A stretch of 35,970 nucleotides of DNA from positions 1-35,970 of the forward strand of contig QHNR01000124.1 in assembly GCA_003218475.1 (NCBI GenBank), given 5' to 3'. Positions within the stretch are counted from its first letter, which is position 1; each line of letters begins with the position of its first letter. The position numbers and the translations under genes were made by a program. This document shows, piece by piece, positions 22,786 to 30,501 of this stretch. This DNA comes from Verrucomicrobiota bacterium. GTDB taxonomy: Bacteria; Verrucomicrobiota; Verrucomicrobiia; Chthoniobacterales; UBA10450. The notes beneath the pieces are model-generated. The model made no database searches and had not been told where the DNA came from. It worked only from the letters and a program-made list of their open reading frames with translations.

Positions 22786-23976
22786 GTGGCGAGATTAGAT
22801 CTGCTTAGCGTCGGACTGGGACTGGCGGCCCTTGCCGGAGTGAATCTTTACCTGACCGTCTTCGCCACCGGTCTGGCGATTCATTTCCATTGGATCACGC
22901 TGGCGCCGCAATATCAGTCGCTCGAGATCCTTGGACATCCGCTCGTGATCACCATCTCGGGCATTCTCTATCTGCTCGAATTTTTCGCCGATAAAATGCC
23001 GTGGCTCGATTCGGCCTGGGACGCTGTGCACACCGTTATTCGCCCGATCGGCGGCGCGTTGCTGGCAATTCAGGTACTCGGTCATCCGAGTCCTGCGTTT
23101 ACGATAATTGTCGCACTGCTCGCCGGCGGGACGAGCCTCGTCGCGCACACTGCAAAAGCAGCGACCCGGCTCGCCAGCAACACGTCGCCAGAACCCTTTT
23201 CGAACATAGGGCTGAGTCTTGGCGAAGACGCTGTGGTCCTGGCCGGATTGGCTCTGGTGCATTTCAATCCCGTCCTTGCCCTGATCATCTTCGTGATCGG
23301 CATCGCTGCCTTTTTCTATTTTGCGCCAAAAATTTTGCGGGCCATGAAAGCGAAGATTTGGCTGGCCTGGAAAAAACTAAATGGACCAGCTGACCGCAAC
23401 ACCCCTGCAAAGTTGCCGGTTACATTACCGGCGCGGCTCGCATCTGTGTTCGGCCGTGAAAATGTTTTAGGTGAAACACTGGCCTGGGCTGCGCGGTGCA
23501 TCAGCGGGCGCAGCCGCCGCATTCCGACAAATCTTTTCGGCGCACTTGTGGCCACGAACGAGGAACCGCGTAGACTCATTTTCGTGGCGCGCAAAGGCGG
23601 ACGTCCGTATACGCGCACGATCGAGCTGGAGGGCTCCATCATAACTCATGAGCCACGATTCTTGTTAGAGAGCCTTCTTATTTCGCCTGCTGAAGGGAAA
23701 GGCCCAGCGTATTCCTTCATTTTCCCGCGATCGGATGCGGCTTTAGTTGAGGGGATTCTGCGATCCCGCTTGAGTAGCGCACAGCTTGCCCCCCAGTGTG
23801 CGGCGTCTCGCGTGTTTCTGGGGAGCACAGGCTGCCAGCCTGTAGTTGCCGGCACCCCTGCCGGCAACATCTTTGGCACACAACTTCTGACGCGACTCTA
23901 TTTCCCGGTCTCGGCAAGCTGCCGAGACCTGCAGGCTGGCAGCCTGCGCTCCCCAGAACGGGTGCATCACGCGTGA
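22786..23976 (+). CDS. DUF4126 membrane protein with a repeat-derived C-terminal tail
   Basis: The first ~200 residues are a DUF4126 integral membrane domain (GLGLAALAGVNLYLTVFATG, ILYLLEFFADKMPWLDSAWD, ALLAGGTSLVAHTAKAATRL, SLGEDAVVLAGLALVHFNPV). A soluble part follows (RRLIFVARKGGRPYTRTIEL ... SFIFPRSDAALVEGILRSRL) that resembles a DUF502-type domain. GTG 22786 (VARLDLLSVGL) is favoured over TTG 22762. From codon ~345 the frame enters a structured repeat at 23820-23954 and takes its last ~50 residues and stop from it; the original C-terminus was probably shorter. Function unknown. Confidence 0.82.
   Translation: MARLDLLSVGLGLAALAGVNLYLTVFATGLAIHFHWITLAPQYQSLEILGHPLVITISGILYLLEFFADKMPWLDSAWDAVHTVIRPIGGALLAIQVLGHPSPAFTIIVALLAGGTSLVAHTAKAATRLASNTSPEPFSNIGLSLGEDAVVLAGLALVHFNPVLALIIFVIGIAAFFYFAPKILRAMKAKIWLAWKKLNGPADRNTPAKLPVTLPARLASVFGRENVLGETLAWAARCISGRSRRIPTNLFGALVATNEEPRRLIFVARKGGRPYTRTIELEGSIITHEPRFLLESLLISPAEGKGPAYSFIFPRSDAALVEGILRSRLSSAQLAPQCAASRVFLGSTGCQPVVAGTPAGNIFGTQLLTRLYFPVSASCRDLQAGSLRSPERVHHA
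23820..23954. repeat. Nested palindromic element (outer stem plus two inner hairpins)
   Basis: Outer arms 23820-23842 (ggggagcacaggctgccagc-ctg) and 23932-23954 match as inverse complements at 22 of 23 bases. Inside are two perfect 10-bp hairpins: 23845-23868 (gttgccggca cccc tgccggcaac) and 23907-23929 (ggtctcggca agc tgccgagacc). The whole can fold as a cloverleaf-like structure and overlaps the 3' end of the DUF4126 frame. Confidence 0.85.
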
Positions 23977-24007
23977 CATTTCCGCACGCTCTTTCCATAA
24001 TTTGCCC

Positions 24008-25402
24008 GTGAGATCCCTGGCAGAATGCTACGCGCAAATGCGCGATGTCACTCGCGTGCATGAGCGCGCATTGTTCGTCTCACCGCGAATCCCGTCCGAG
24101 CTGGAGCTGCAAGCACGCTGGTTTGCCGGAGATTTCGGTAAACATTTCGTGAGCACTGCCGGCGACGAAATCGAGATATTCCAATTCGGCACGTGGAACC
24201 GTGAAGCCGGTCCTGATTTTCGCGATGCTGCAATTCGGATAAATCGCAGCGAGCCGGTTCGCGGCTGCATCGAGATCGATTTGCTTGATCGCAGTTGGGA
24301 AACACATGGTCACGCTACCAATCCCGCTTTCGATTCGACTGTGCTCCACGTCTTTGTCGAGAGAAGCGAGCGCGAATTTTTCAGCCGCACAAAATCGAAC
24401 CGCAACGTCCCGCAGGTGTGCATCAATCCCACGACGTTGCCACAAGTTTTCAACGCAAACGTGCCACTCGCCCGGCCTGGGCGTTGTCAGGCGCCACTCA
24501 AAGATTTGCCCGAGGAACGCGTGTTCAGCGTGCTGGACGCAGCAGCGCAATTTCGTTTGCGACAAAAAGCAAACCGGATTCGCAACAAGATCGACACGCA
24601 CGGGCGCGACGAAACGCTATTTCAGGAGATCGCGAGTGCGCTCGGTTACAAGGAAAACAAGCTGCCGTTCACGCTTCTCGCACAGCGGCTGCCGTTGCGA
24701 TTACTGCGTGAAAATGTTCGCGACTGCGAAGCGTTGCTCTTTGGTGGAGCCGGTTTCCTACACACGCACGATCTCGATGTTTATAAAAAATCGGCGCGCG
24801 AATATGTGCGACAGCTATGGGACGGTTGGTGGCCGCATCGTGACGAGTTGCAAAGATTCATTTTGCCAGCCAACACCTGGCGGCTGAGCAGCACCCGTCC
24901 ATTAAATCACCCGCAGCGCCGGCTCGCCGCGCTGGGAATCCTGGCGCGTGATTGGTCCCGGCTTCAGCGCGCGTCGGGCAAAAACAGCGTCGCTGCGGCG
25001 AATGATTTGTTTCGAGCGCTTGAGCATCCGTTTTGGAATTTCCATTACACGCTCACCGCTGCTCCCTCGGCAAAGAAGATGGCGCTCATCGGCGAATCGC
25101 GGATCGCCGATATTCTGGCAAACGTTCTATTTCCTTTTTGGCTTGCGCACGACGTCGCGGCTGCCGCGTCGCCGAGCACACCGCTTTGGGCGGAATATGC
25201 AAAGCTGCCGGCACAGTTGTCGAACAGACGGCTCGAAACAGCTGCGACCCGCCTTTTCGGAAATGATTCGCGCCGGAAAGACTTTCTGAAAACCGTCGCA
25301 CACCAGCAAGGTCTGCTCCAAATCTACGAAGACTTTTGCATGCAGGACAATTCTGATTGCGCGCAATGCCCGTTCCCGGAGCAGATGGCGAATTGGATGT
25401 GA
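24008..25402 (+). CDS. DUF2851 family protein
   Basis: The 464-residue protein matches DUF2851 in its order of features: ELQARWFAGDFGKHFVSTAG, IEIFQFGTWNREAGPDFRDA, GCIEIDLLDRSWETHGHATN, VLHVFVE. The middle helical part has LFQEIASALGYKENKLPFTL. The C-terminus carries a Cys cluster FCMQDNSDCAQCPFPEQM (C-x7-C-x2-C) typical of the family. The fold suggests a nuclease-like N-terminal half, but the function is not established. GTG 24008 or TTG 24002 can serve as start. Confidence 0.85.
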   Translation: MRSLAECYAQMRDVTRVHERALFVSPRIPSELELQARWFAGDFGKHFVSTAGDEIEIFQFGTWNREAGPDFRDAAIRINRSEPVRGCIEIDLLDRSWETHGHATNPAFDSTVLHVFVERSEREFFSRTKSNRNVPQVCINPTTLPQVFNANVPLARPGRCQAPLKDLPEERVFSVLDAAAQFRLRQKANRIRNKIDTHGRDETLFQEIASALGYKENKLPFTLLAQRLPLRLLRENVRDCEALLFGGAGFLHTHDLDVYKKSAREYVRQLWDGWWPHRDELQRFILPANTWRLSSTRPLNHPQRRLAALGILARDWSRLQRASGKNSVAAANDLFRALEHPFWNFHYTLTAAPSAKKMALIGESRIADILANVLFPFWLAHDVAAAASPSTPLWAEYAKLPAQLSNRRLETAATRLFGNDSRRKDFLKTVAHQQGLLQIYEDFCMQDNSDCAQCPFPEQMANWM

Positions 25403-25540
25403 TTAGTTAAAACGGTTACAAGGGTTACAACGTCGTCAATGCAAATGCATTAGTGAAAGGCCGTTGTCGCCTTTGTAACAATGCAACTTTTTTAACGATT
25501 TAACGTGCGCGCCATTCAACTTGCGGCTAGCATTGGCCCC
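25403..25540. other. Spacer with imperfect hairpin sequence
   Basis: Contains the related phrases cggttacaagggttacaacg and cgttgtcgcctttgtaacaa, which can pair imperfectly around aatgcaaatgcatta. It may be another short repeat; no gene. Confidence 0.4.
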
Positions 25541-26224
25541 ATGCGTCCACCCCAGAAAGATAAGCACGCGTTCACTCTCATCGAGCTGCTGGTTGTTATC
25601 GCAATCATTGCGATTTTGATCGGTCTGCTCTTCCCTGCTTTCAAAGCAGTTCAAAACCAAGCCAGACAAACGCAGGCGAAAAACGATCTCACTCAGATCG
25701 TGAATGCCGTGAACGCGTTCTACACAGAATACGGAAAGTATCCACTTCCCACTGGAACAACAGGTGACTTCATCTATGGACCTGGGGGAAGCTCAAGCCC
25801 GCCGTCAAACGCTGAACTATTTTATACTTTGCGTGGCGTGAGTGCGGGCACGATGAACCTGAACAATGCTGCCAACCCCCGAATCATTGTTTTTATTAAT
25901 CCGCCCTACGCGAAGACTCCGACAAATCCGCGTTCCGGAATCGCCACGCAAGCCGCGACGGTTCCAGGAAATTGCTTTTCGGTCGCGATCGGCGACTTCG
26001 TCGATCCTTGGGGAACACCCTATAACGTGAAAATCGACGGCGATTACAATAACCAAATTGCCACGAATCCCTATGGAAACAATAACGGTGCTGGGCCACA
26101 GCCACTGTCAATCGGCGTCATCGCCTGGTCGCTCGGTAGCGATGAAGTACTGGGGACCAAAACAACGGGGTGCACCGGCGATGGCATCTTCACCAACTCC
26201 GACGACGTGATTTCGTGGCAGTGA
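25541..26224 (+). CDS. Type II secretion/type IV pilin-like pseudopilin (GspG-like)
   Basis: The 227-residue product begins with a prepilin leader (MRPPQKDKHA) and the N-methylation helix FTLIELLVVIAIIAILIGLL, with Phe+1 and Glu+5 conserved; the residue before the cleavage is Ala instead of Gly. The globular part has the GspG-like segments NAFYTEYGKYPLP and DPWGTPYNVKIDGDYNN, and ends with WSLGSDEVLG ... DDVISW. It would be processed by prepilin peptidase and assembled in a pseudopilus. No other secretion gene is adjacent, as is common for scattered pseudopilins in Verrucomicrobia and Planctomycetes. Confidence 0.87.
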   Translation: MRPPQKDKHAFTLIELLVVIAIIAILIGLLFPAFKAVQNQARQTQAKNDLTQIVNAVNAFYTEYGKYPLPTGTTGDFIYGPGGSSSPPSNAELFYTLRGVSAGTMNLNNAANPRIIVFINPPYAKTPTNPRSGIATQAATVPGNCFSVAIGDFVDPWGTPYNVKIDGDYNNQIATNPYGNNNGAGPQPLSIGVIAWSLGSDEVLGTKTTGCTGDGIFTNSDDVISWQ

Positions 26225-26250
26225 ACGCAGTTCGCATTCGGGTTTTCGTG

Positions 26251-26342
26251 TTGTAGCGTCCACAGCTTGCCCGCCGTGGCAGGTCCTCAGCGGATAAAAC
26301 TCCGATCTATTCTCTCTGCGCTGAGGACAGCGCACGCTACAG
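26251..26342. repeat. Hairpin element related to 21198-21278
   Basis: Contains ggtcctcagcggataa and ctgcgctgaggacagcgcac followed by gctaca, the inverse of the 21198 element's ctgtcctcagcgcag and ttatccgctgaggac. It sits between the pseudopilin and tRNA-Gly. Confidence 0.7.
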
Positions 26343-26399
26343 CCGTCTCGGCGTTTGACTATTCAGTGATGACCGATCACGGTTCACTTCTTCCAAAAC

Positions 26400-26470
26400 G
26401 CGGGTGTAGTTCAATGGCAGAACGGCAGCTTCCCAAGCTGCACACGGGGGTTCGATTCCCCTCACCCGCT
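26400..26470 (+). tRNA. tRNA-Gly (anticodon CCC)
   Basis: Acceptor gcgggtg pairs with cacccgc; D-arm gttcaatggcagaac; anticodon stem gcagc/gctgc with loop ttcccaa (anticodon CCC); T-arm cgggggttcgattcccctc. CCA is not encoded. It closes the core-like block; the second repeat-rich block follows. Confidence 0.96.
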
Positions 26471-26845
26471 CTTTTGCCAATGAAAAATAGGCTTTTTCGG
26501 TCTCTCAAAAGCCCAAAGTCAGAACATAAAGTCAGACTACGTCCATGATTGTCGTTCGATTCCCGGTTGAGCCTATTTCACCAATGACAACCAGATCATG
26601 AGCCGGTTTGGTGGCTGAGTTTCGTTCTGATAGGCTCATTCCCGGGCCTGTGCCGCCCGAATTTCTGCGTTTGGCCGTCCGAGCGGGTCAAGCAGCGGCT
26701 GAGGGACTCCGAGCGTTCTGGCGGCCTCGTACGTGTGACACTCCCAAACGATTCCGCTTCCTAAATGCCGAATGATTCGGCACAATTCTCGCCTGGCAAA
26801 AACAGACACTGCTCAAGCGGTGCCAGCGTATTGACGACAACGAAA
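26471..26845. other. Region after tRNA-Gly, no gene seen
   Basis: No supported frame. The phrase gagcgttctggcggcctcgt at ~26718 also occurs (one mismatch) at ~10878. I looked for a repeated tRNA 3' end (attachment site) just downstream and saw none. Confidence 0.45.
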
Positions 26846-27505
26846 ATGCGACACTTCGACCTGTTTGTTTCAATAATTGGAGGAATGGCGGCGGCGCTGC
26901 TGTCAATGGATGCAAATGCCAGCGAACCTTTCGTTGATGTCCGGTCCGTTGATCCGACGATCACGGTTGAGTTGCGCTACGCAGGCCGAAATAATTTCCT
27001 TGGATATTCGCTTTATCCCCTCGGAACACCCGCACTCGCTCGTCCCGAAGTCGCCTCAGCCTTGCCTGTGGCCCAGGCCTTTCTGCGGCGCTACCAATGC
27101 GGCATCAAAATCTGGGATGCGTATCGGCCGGCGGCGGTGCAGGTCAAGCTTTGGCAAGCGTCCCACAACAGTGATTATGTCGCGAACCCTGAAATCGGCG
27201 TCGGCTCGCTGCATAGTTGGGGTATCGCCGTCGATGCTACTCTGGTGGATTCATGGAATCGCCCCGTCCGCATGCCAAGTGACTTTGATGATTTTACGCC
27301 GGCTGCAATGTGGCGTTACATGGGTTCCTCCGATGAAATACGCGCACATGTGCGTTTGCTGCAGTACGCAATGCACAAGGCCGGGTTTTGGGGGTTACGT
27401 ACTGAGTGGTGGCATTTCACGATTGCTGACTGGCAAAAATACTTGCCGCAGGAGGTAAGGCGATCTGCTCAGGTCTGCGGAACCCACTGGGAAGGTAAAT
27501 TGTGA
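26846..27505 (+). CDS. VanX-like D-alanyl-D-alanine dipeptidase (M15D), exported
   Basis: ATG 26846 gives 219 residues with a signal peptide (MRHFDLFVSIIGGMAAALLS, ending near ANAS). The family zinc and catalytic residues are all visible: SLHSWGIAVD (His123, Asp130), EWWHF (Glu and His near the C-terminus) and Arg94 in WDAYRPAAVQ. VanX-type enzymes hydrolyse D-Ala-D-Ala; stand-alone exported versions probably recycle wall dipeptide. No vanH/vanA neighbours, so a glycopeptide resistance role is not supported. A damaged paralogue is at 31321 and an F1 remnant follows. Confidence 0.9.
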   Translation: MRHFDLFVSIIGGMAAALLSMDANASEPFVDVRSVDPTITVELRYAGRNNFLGYSLYPLGTPALARPEVASALPVAQAFLRRYQCGIKIWDAYRPAAVQVKLWQASHNSDYVANPEIGVGSLHSWGIAVDATLVDSWNRPVRMPSDFDDFTPAAMWRYMGSSDEIRAHVRLLQYAMHKAGFWGLRTEWWHFTIADWQKYLPQEVRRSAQVCGTHWEGKL

Positions 27506-27536
27506 TCGAGAGCCTGGTCCGTGGTTTGCGGCAGCC

Positions 27537-27801
27537 ACGTTTACAAAGTGCGCCCCCGCAAAGATCATCGCGGCCTCAATCTGATGTCCGATGCTCTGCC
27601 ATTTGGGGCTGTGGTACGGCGAGCCAAACGCAACCGATTTCGTGATTAAAAGATTACCGCCCCCCACACCGACGGTGTGAAGGGCGGCTGTTCCCCCCAG
27701 AACAATCGTGGAAATCTTCGACGGTACTAAATCAGCGTCCAGTAAAGCTTTGCAACGTAATCGAGACGCATGAGCACAAGGGGTAAGTCTCAAGAGTGGT
27801 G
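27537..27801 (+). pseudogene. F1 family remnant split by a ~100-bp insertion
   Basis: N-terminal part reads VYKVRPRKDHRGLNLMSDAL then shifts (27537-27650). The tail NVIETHEHKG, a stop, and caagagtggtga resume at 27751. The intervening ~100 bases include a hairpin (ccccccacaccgacggtgtg) and do not belong to F1. It begins 32 bp after the VanX-like gene. Confidence 0.75.
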
Positions 27802-27832
27802 AATTAGTGTCGCCCGCATTAGCAGAAAAAAT

Positions 27833-28180
27833 CTATATTACGATTGCCTTCAGTTTGCGCATGTGAAGGACCACGAGCAGCCGCTTCAACCAACTGCTGT
27901 TGTCGGATTTAACAGTGAGGCCGGCCCAGCGAAAGATTGTTCGCCGATTGCGAACATTGACCCAAATCGTTCGCTTATAAGTTTCAAAGAAATGCCAATT
28001 ACCCCGGTGGAGGCCAACCACGACGCTGGAAAGGTCCCGTGTGGGGAAATTGGCGGTCTCGCCGTCGAGCGAGCCGCCCTCATAAATCATTTTGAGCGCC
28101 GTCGAAACCCTTCGCTCCTTCGCATCGTCGAGTTTGACGGGCTTATCTGTGAACCGTGCCTCGATCGCCCTCATGGACAT
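27833..28180 (-). CDS. Hypothetical protein
   Basis: Unrecognised 115-residue frame on the minus strand with protein-like middle: KMIYEGGSLDGETANFPTRD, VVVGLHRGNWHFFETYKRT, then FRWAGLTVK. The EGGSLDG and GNWHFFETYKR parts have the look of a small beta-rich domain. Its start overlaps the end of a short membrane-like frame (28171-28314) by 10 bp, suggesting coupling or that the two are halves of one frameshifted secreted protein. Confidence 0.42.
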   Translation of the reverse strand: MSMRAIEARFTDKPVKLDDAKERRVSTALKMIYEGGSLDGETANFPTRDLSSVVVGLHRGNWHFFETYKRTIWVNVRNRRTIFRWAGLTVKSDNSSWLKRLLVVLHMRKLKAIVI

Positions 28181-28314
28181 CGTTCCTTTGCTTTCTTGGT
28201 TTGGGACTCCGTGTGTGCTCGCAATACCGCCATTGAAGAGACTGCGACGCGCCCAAGCCAGGGGAGAAGAAGCAGAAACGTTATCAGTATGGTTACGCTG
28301 TCTTGATTCTTCAT
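28171..28314 (-). CDS. Short hydrophobic N-terminal peptide (possibly 5' part of the gene at 27833)
   Basis: Frame of 47 residues starting MKNQDSVTILITFLLLLPWL, a good signal peptide or anchor, ending in a charged tail (ESQTKKAKERCP). It overlaps the next frame by 10 bp. One frameshift would fuse the two into a single secreted protein of about 150 residues. Confidence 0.33.
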   Translation of the reverse strand: MKNQDSVTILITFLLLLPWLGRVAVSSMAVLRAHTESQTKKAKERCP

Positions 28315-28502
28315 CGCCTCCAAAGTCGCTAGTGATCGAGGCGGCCGCCTTTGCGCGTTCGCAGGATTTTCCCGTGACACTTCAGGGGTGATTCGTAATC
28401 CCTCTTTCGAGGGAGCGAATCAATCGAAGGAAGGAGACGGGACCTGAAGCTAAAAGAGCAGCGGCCACCAAGCGGCCAGCAATGCCGTCCAATTACGCGC
28501 AA

Positions 28503-28601
28503 TTCTACAGCCGCTCACATGATGCTGTGATTCGCGTTTATGATGAAGCTGGCAACGTGATCCAGACGCACGAGCACGCGGGAGATTTCAAAGAGCCGTG
28601 A
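28503..28601 (+). repeat. F1 family remnant (C-terminal third, open)
   Basis: Uninterrupted FYSRSHDAVIRVYDEAGNVI then QTHEHAGDFKEP and TGA. This is the best preserved F1 C-terminus in the window. The upstream part (about 28470-28502) is only faintly similar. Confidence 0.85.
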
Positions 28602-29155
28602 AGTTCTCTACCAATCGCCGCTTATCCGCGGCGGCTCCTCCGTTTGGTAGCCTTTGTTATGACATTCGCACCTTCAATAGGCCCGTAAAGCCATTGGAGA
28701 GTTTTCTCCCCATATCATACGCTCTTCTGGCGGGCTGACCATAAACGGTGGTACACAATATCCAATGCGCTTCTTTTACGCCAAGTATGAAACTTTTGAT
28801 GCTGTATTTCATTCTGCCTACTTAATTGGGAGATCTTACCAGCACTCTCGACAGCCGTATATGGGACTTTCGTCCTATACGTTTAAGAACCGCAAAGACG
28901 GCAATGGAATCGGCGAAATCGCTGGATTTGCTAGACTCGAAACTCGCACCAGATGATCAAACCGCTTCCCCGGACTGACCGGAAGATCGTCCGCATCGCC
29001 TGAAACATGCGCTCGCCAACAAGAAGCGGTCAATCTTTTGCAAAATACGCCCGAGTGCATTCACCGGCTCAGGTAAATTACGTTATTCACACCTGGCAAA
29101 AGAGGGAGAGCCTTAAAACCAATCTGGGGTGTCTTCTGATTCAGAAAGGAAGGAA
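28602..29155. other. Non-coding stretch with a short palindrome
   Basis: At 28857-28881 the phrase gtatatgggactttcgtcct plus atacg is a hairpin of the same type as 2143-2168. A 63-codon frame at 28765-28956 shows no motif, contains the palindrome, and is not accepted as a gene. Confidence 0.45.
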
Positions 29156-29653
29156 ATGAGCACACTAATAAACTGGAATCCGTTTGGAGAACTCGACGAG
29201 CTGCAAAACCGGCCTGGCGGTTTCTTCTTCGACGGCTTCCCAAATCGAATGGGATTTCCGAATCGCATGGGAAACGGCGATGGCCTGAAGTTAGCCGATT
29301 GGTCACCACTGGTTGATATCACTCAGGACGATCAGGAATATCTCTTCAAAGCAGATCTGCCCGAGATGAAGAGATGGTCCGAGATCGATGCTGAGATTTT
29401 AAGCTTTCTTGCACGGTCGGGTTCTACCTCGATAAGTATCAACGAATGCGTCAGCAACGCGGAAATCTTTGAATCAAAAGCCCATTATCGTCGGATTGGG
29501 TTCAGTTTGCTTCATCATCTGACTTCTCGCCGCCATCCATCCGGTGGGATCGACAAGCGTCGGTCCTCGAGAATTTCTTGGTTATTTTTGTCGCAATTCT
29601 TTTTTGTTAACGCCTGCCCGCAAATGACAAAAACACCTAATCAATCGGTGTAA
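29156..29653 (+). pseudogene. Truncated Hsp20 small heat-shock protein, chimeric tail
   Basis: Good Shine-Dalgarno (aaaggaagg) before ATG 29156. Residues 1-72 match the N-terminus of the intact Hsp20 at 34559 (TLINWNPFGELDELQNR ... ADWSPLVDITQDDQEYLFKA-DLPEMK). Directly after DLPEMK (about base 29371) similarity stops and an unrelated 90-codon tail follows, so the alpha-crystallin core is lost. The segment FPNRMGFPNRMG is an internal 15-18 bp duplication absent from the intact paralogue. Not expected to be a working chaperone. Confidence 0.75.
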
Positions 29654-29668
29654 TCGCTGGCCGTCGCG

Positions 29669-29850
29669 ATGACTACCTCACAACACGTTTACGAAGTCAG
29701 ACCGCGCAAAGATAAACCGCGGCGTCGATCTCATTTCCGATGCGCTGCCATTTGGTCGGCTGTGGTACGGAGAGCCAAACGCAATCAGCAATGCAATCGG
29801 GCACGCGAAGCATCGCAGCCGTTCACATGATGCTGTGATTCGCGTTTACG
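29669..29850 (+). pseudogene. F1 family remnant (near full length, one frameshift)
   Basis: ATG 29669 starts TTSQHVYEVRPRKDK, then one extra base near 29717 shifts the frame. The second frame continues GVDLISDALPFGRLWYGEPN, AISNAIGHAKHRSRSHDAVI, then RVY and breaks at 29850 into other sequence. The C-terminal tail NVIETHEH is lost. Confidence 0.85.
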
Positions 29851-30129
29851 CGCCCGAGGGAAGCCGAACTGTCGGCGTTTGGGAAGCGGGGATAGCGCTA
29901 GGAAAAAGGATTGTTTCGCGTTGTCCGGAGGCAACCGATTTGTCAGGCCGCTTTCAACGGCGAGTTCGGTAATAGCCGTGATGCCAGCGTGCATGCTGAC
30001 GGTGCCAAATCCAGGTGTCCGAAACGAGTGGCCGGCGCATTGCGACGGAGGAATTCATTACATATGGCCATTCAAATTGGGGTTCGAGCTTGTCCTCGTT
30101 ATCGTTTCCACGATTGCGGCCCACATTCG

Positions 30130-30285
30130 GCGCAAACAGAACAAGGCGGCCAAACAGCATTACTAACTTCTCTTTGACAACTTTGCCAAACTTACCGCCC
30201 GAATTCCGCGCAAACAGAACAAGGCGGCGAAACAGCATCACTAATTTCCCTTTCACAACGTCCCCCAATTTCATTTCGTGGCGCG
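30130..30285. repeat. Tandem duplication with a 78-bp period
   Basis: The phrase cgcaaacagaacaaggcggc followed by aaacagcat-actaa occurs at 30131 and again at 30209, offset 78 bp. Similarity extends over most of the unit. On the minus strand the unit encodes a 26-residue repeat (LVMLFRRLVLFARNSGGKFG / LVMLFGRLVLFAPNVGRN). No known protein is recognised; region 29851-30301 is otherwise without a supported gene. Confidence 0.75.
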
Positions 30286-30301
30286 ACCAAATGTTGGCCG
30301 T

Positions 30302-30400
30302 GTTTACAGCCGTTCACATCAGGCTGTGATTCGCGTTTACGATGAAACGGGCAACGTGATCGAAACGCACGAGCAGGAGGGGCGAGTTCAAGGAGCCGTA
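30302..30400 (+). repeat. F1 family remnant (C-terminal third)
   Basis: Reads VYSRSHQAVIRVYDETGNVI then ETHEQEG before a one-base shift in the FKE tail (ggcgagttcaaggagccgta). Confidence 0.8.
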
Positions 30401-30501
30401 AAACTTTTCGTCCCATCACGTTTTTATCATTGACTTATATGCTTTGATTTGCTTGGAATTCTGAGTCGTTGGGACAAACTTTAACCAAAAAGGAGAAATA
30501 G

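Noticed and set aside
26400-26764. Attachment site of an integrated element at the tRNA-Gly end
   Set aside because: No second copy of the tRNA 3' end and no integrase gene are visible nearby.
26846-27505. Glycopeptide resistance (vanX) function
   Set aside because: No vanH, vanA, vanR or vanS neighbours; an exported single dipeptidase fits wall recycling better.
28765-28956. 63-codon plus-strand frame
   Set aside because: No motif or ribosome-binding site, and it runs through a dispersed palindrome.
29879-30177. Two overlapping plus-strand frames in the tandem-duplication area
   Set aside because: Both end in the 78-bp duplication, have no ribosome-binding site and no recognisable protein pattern.
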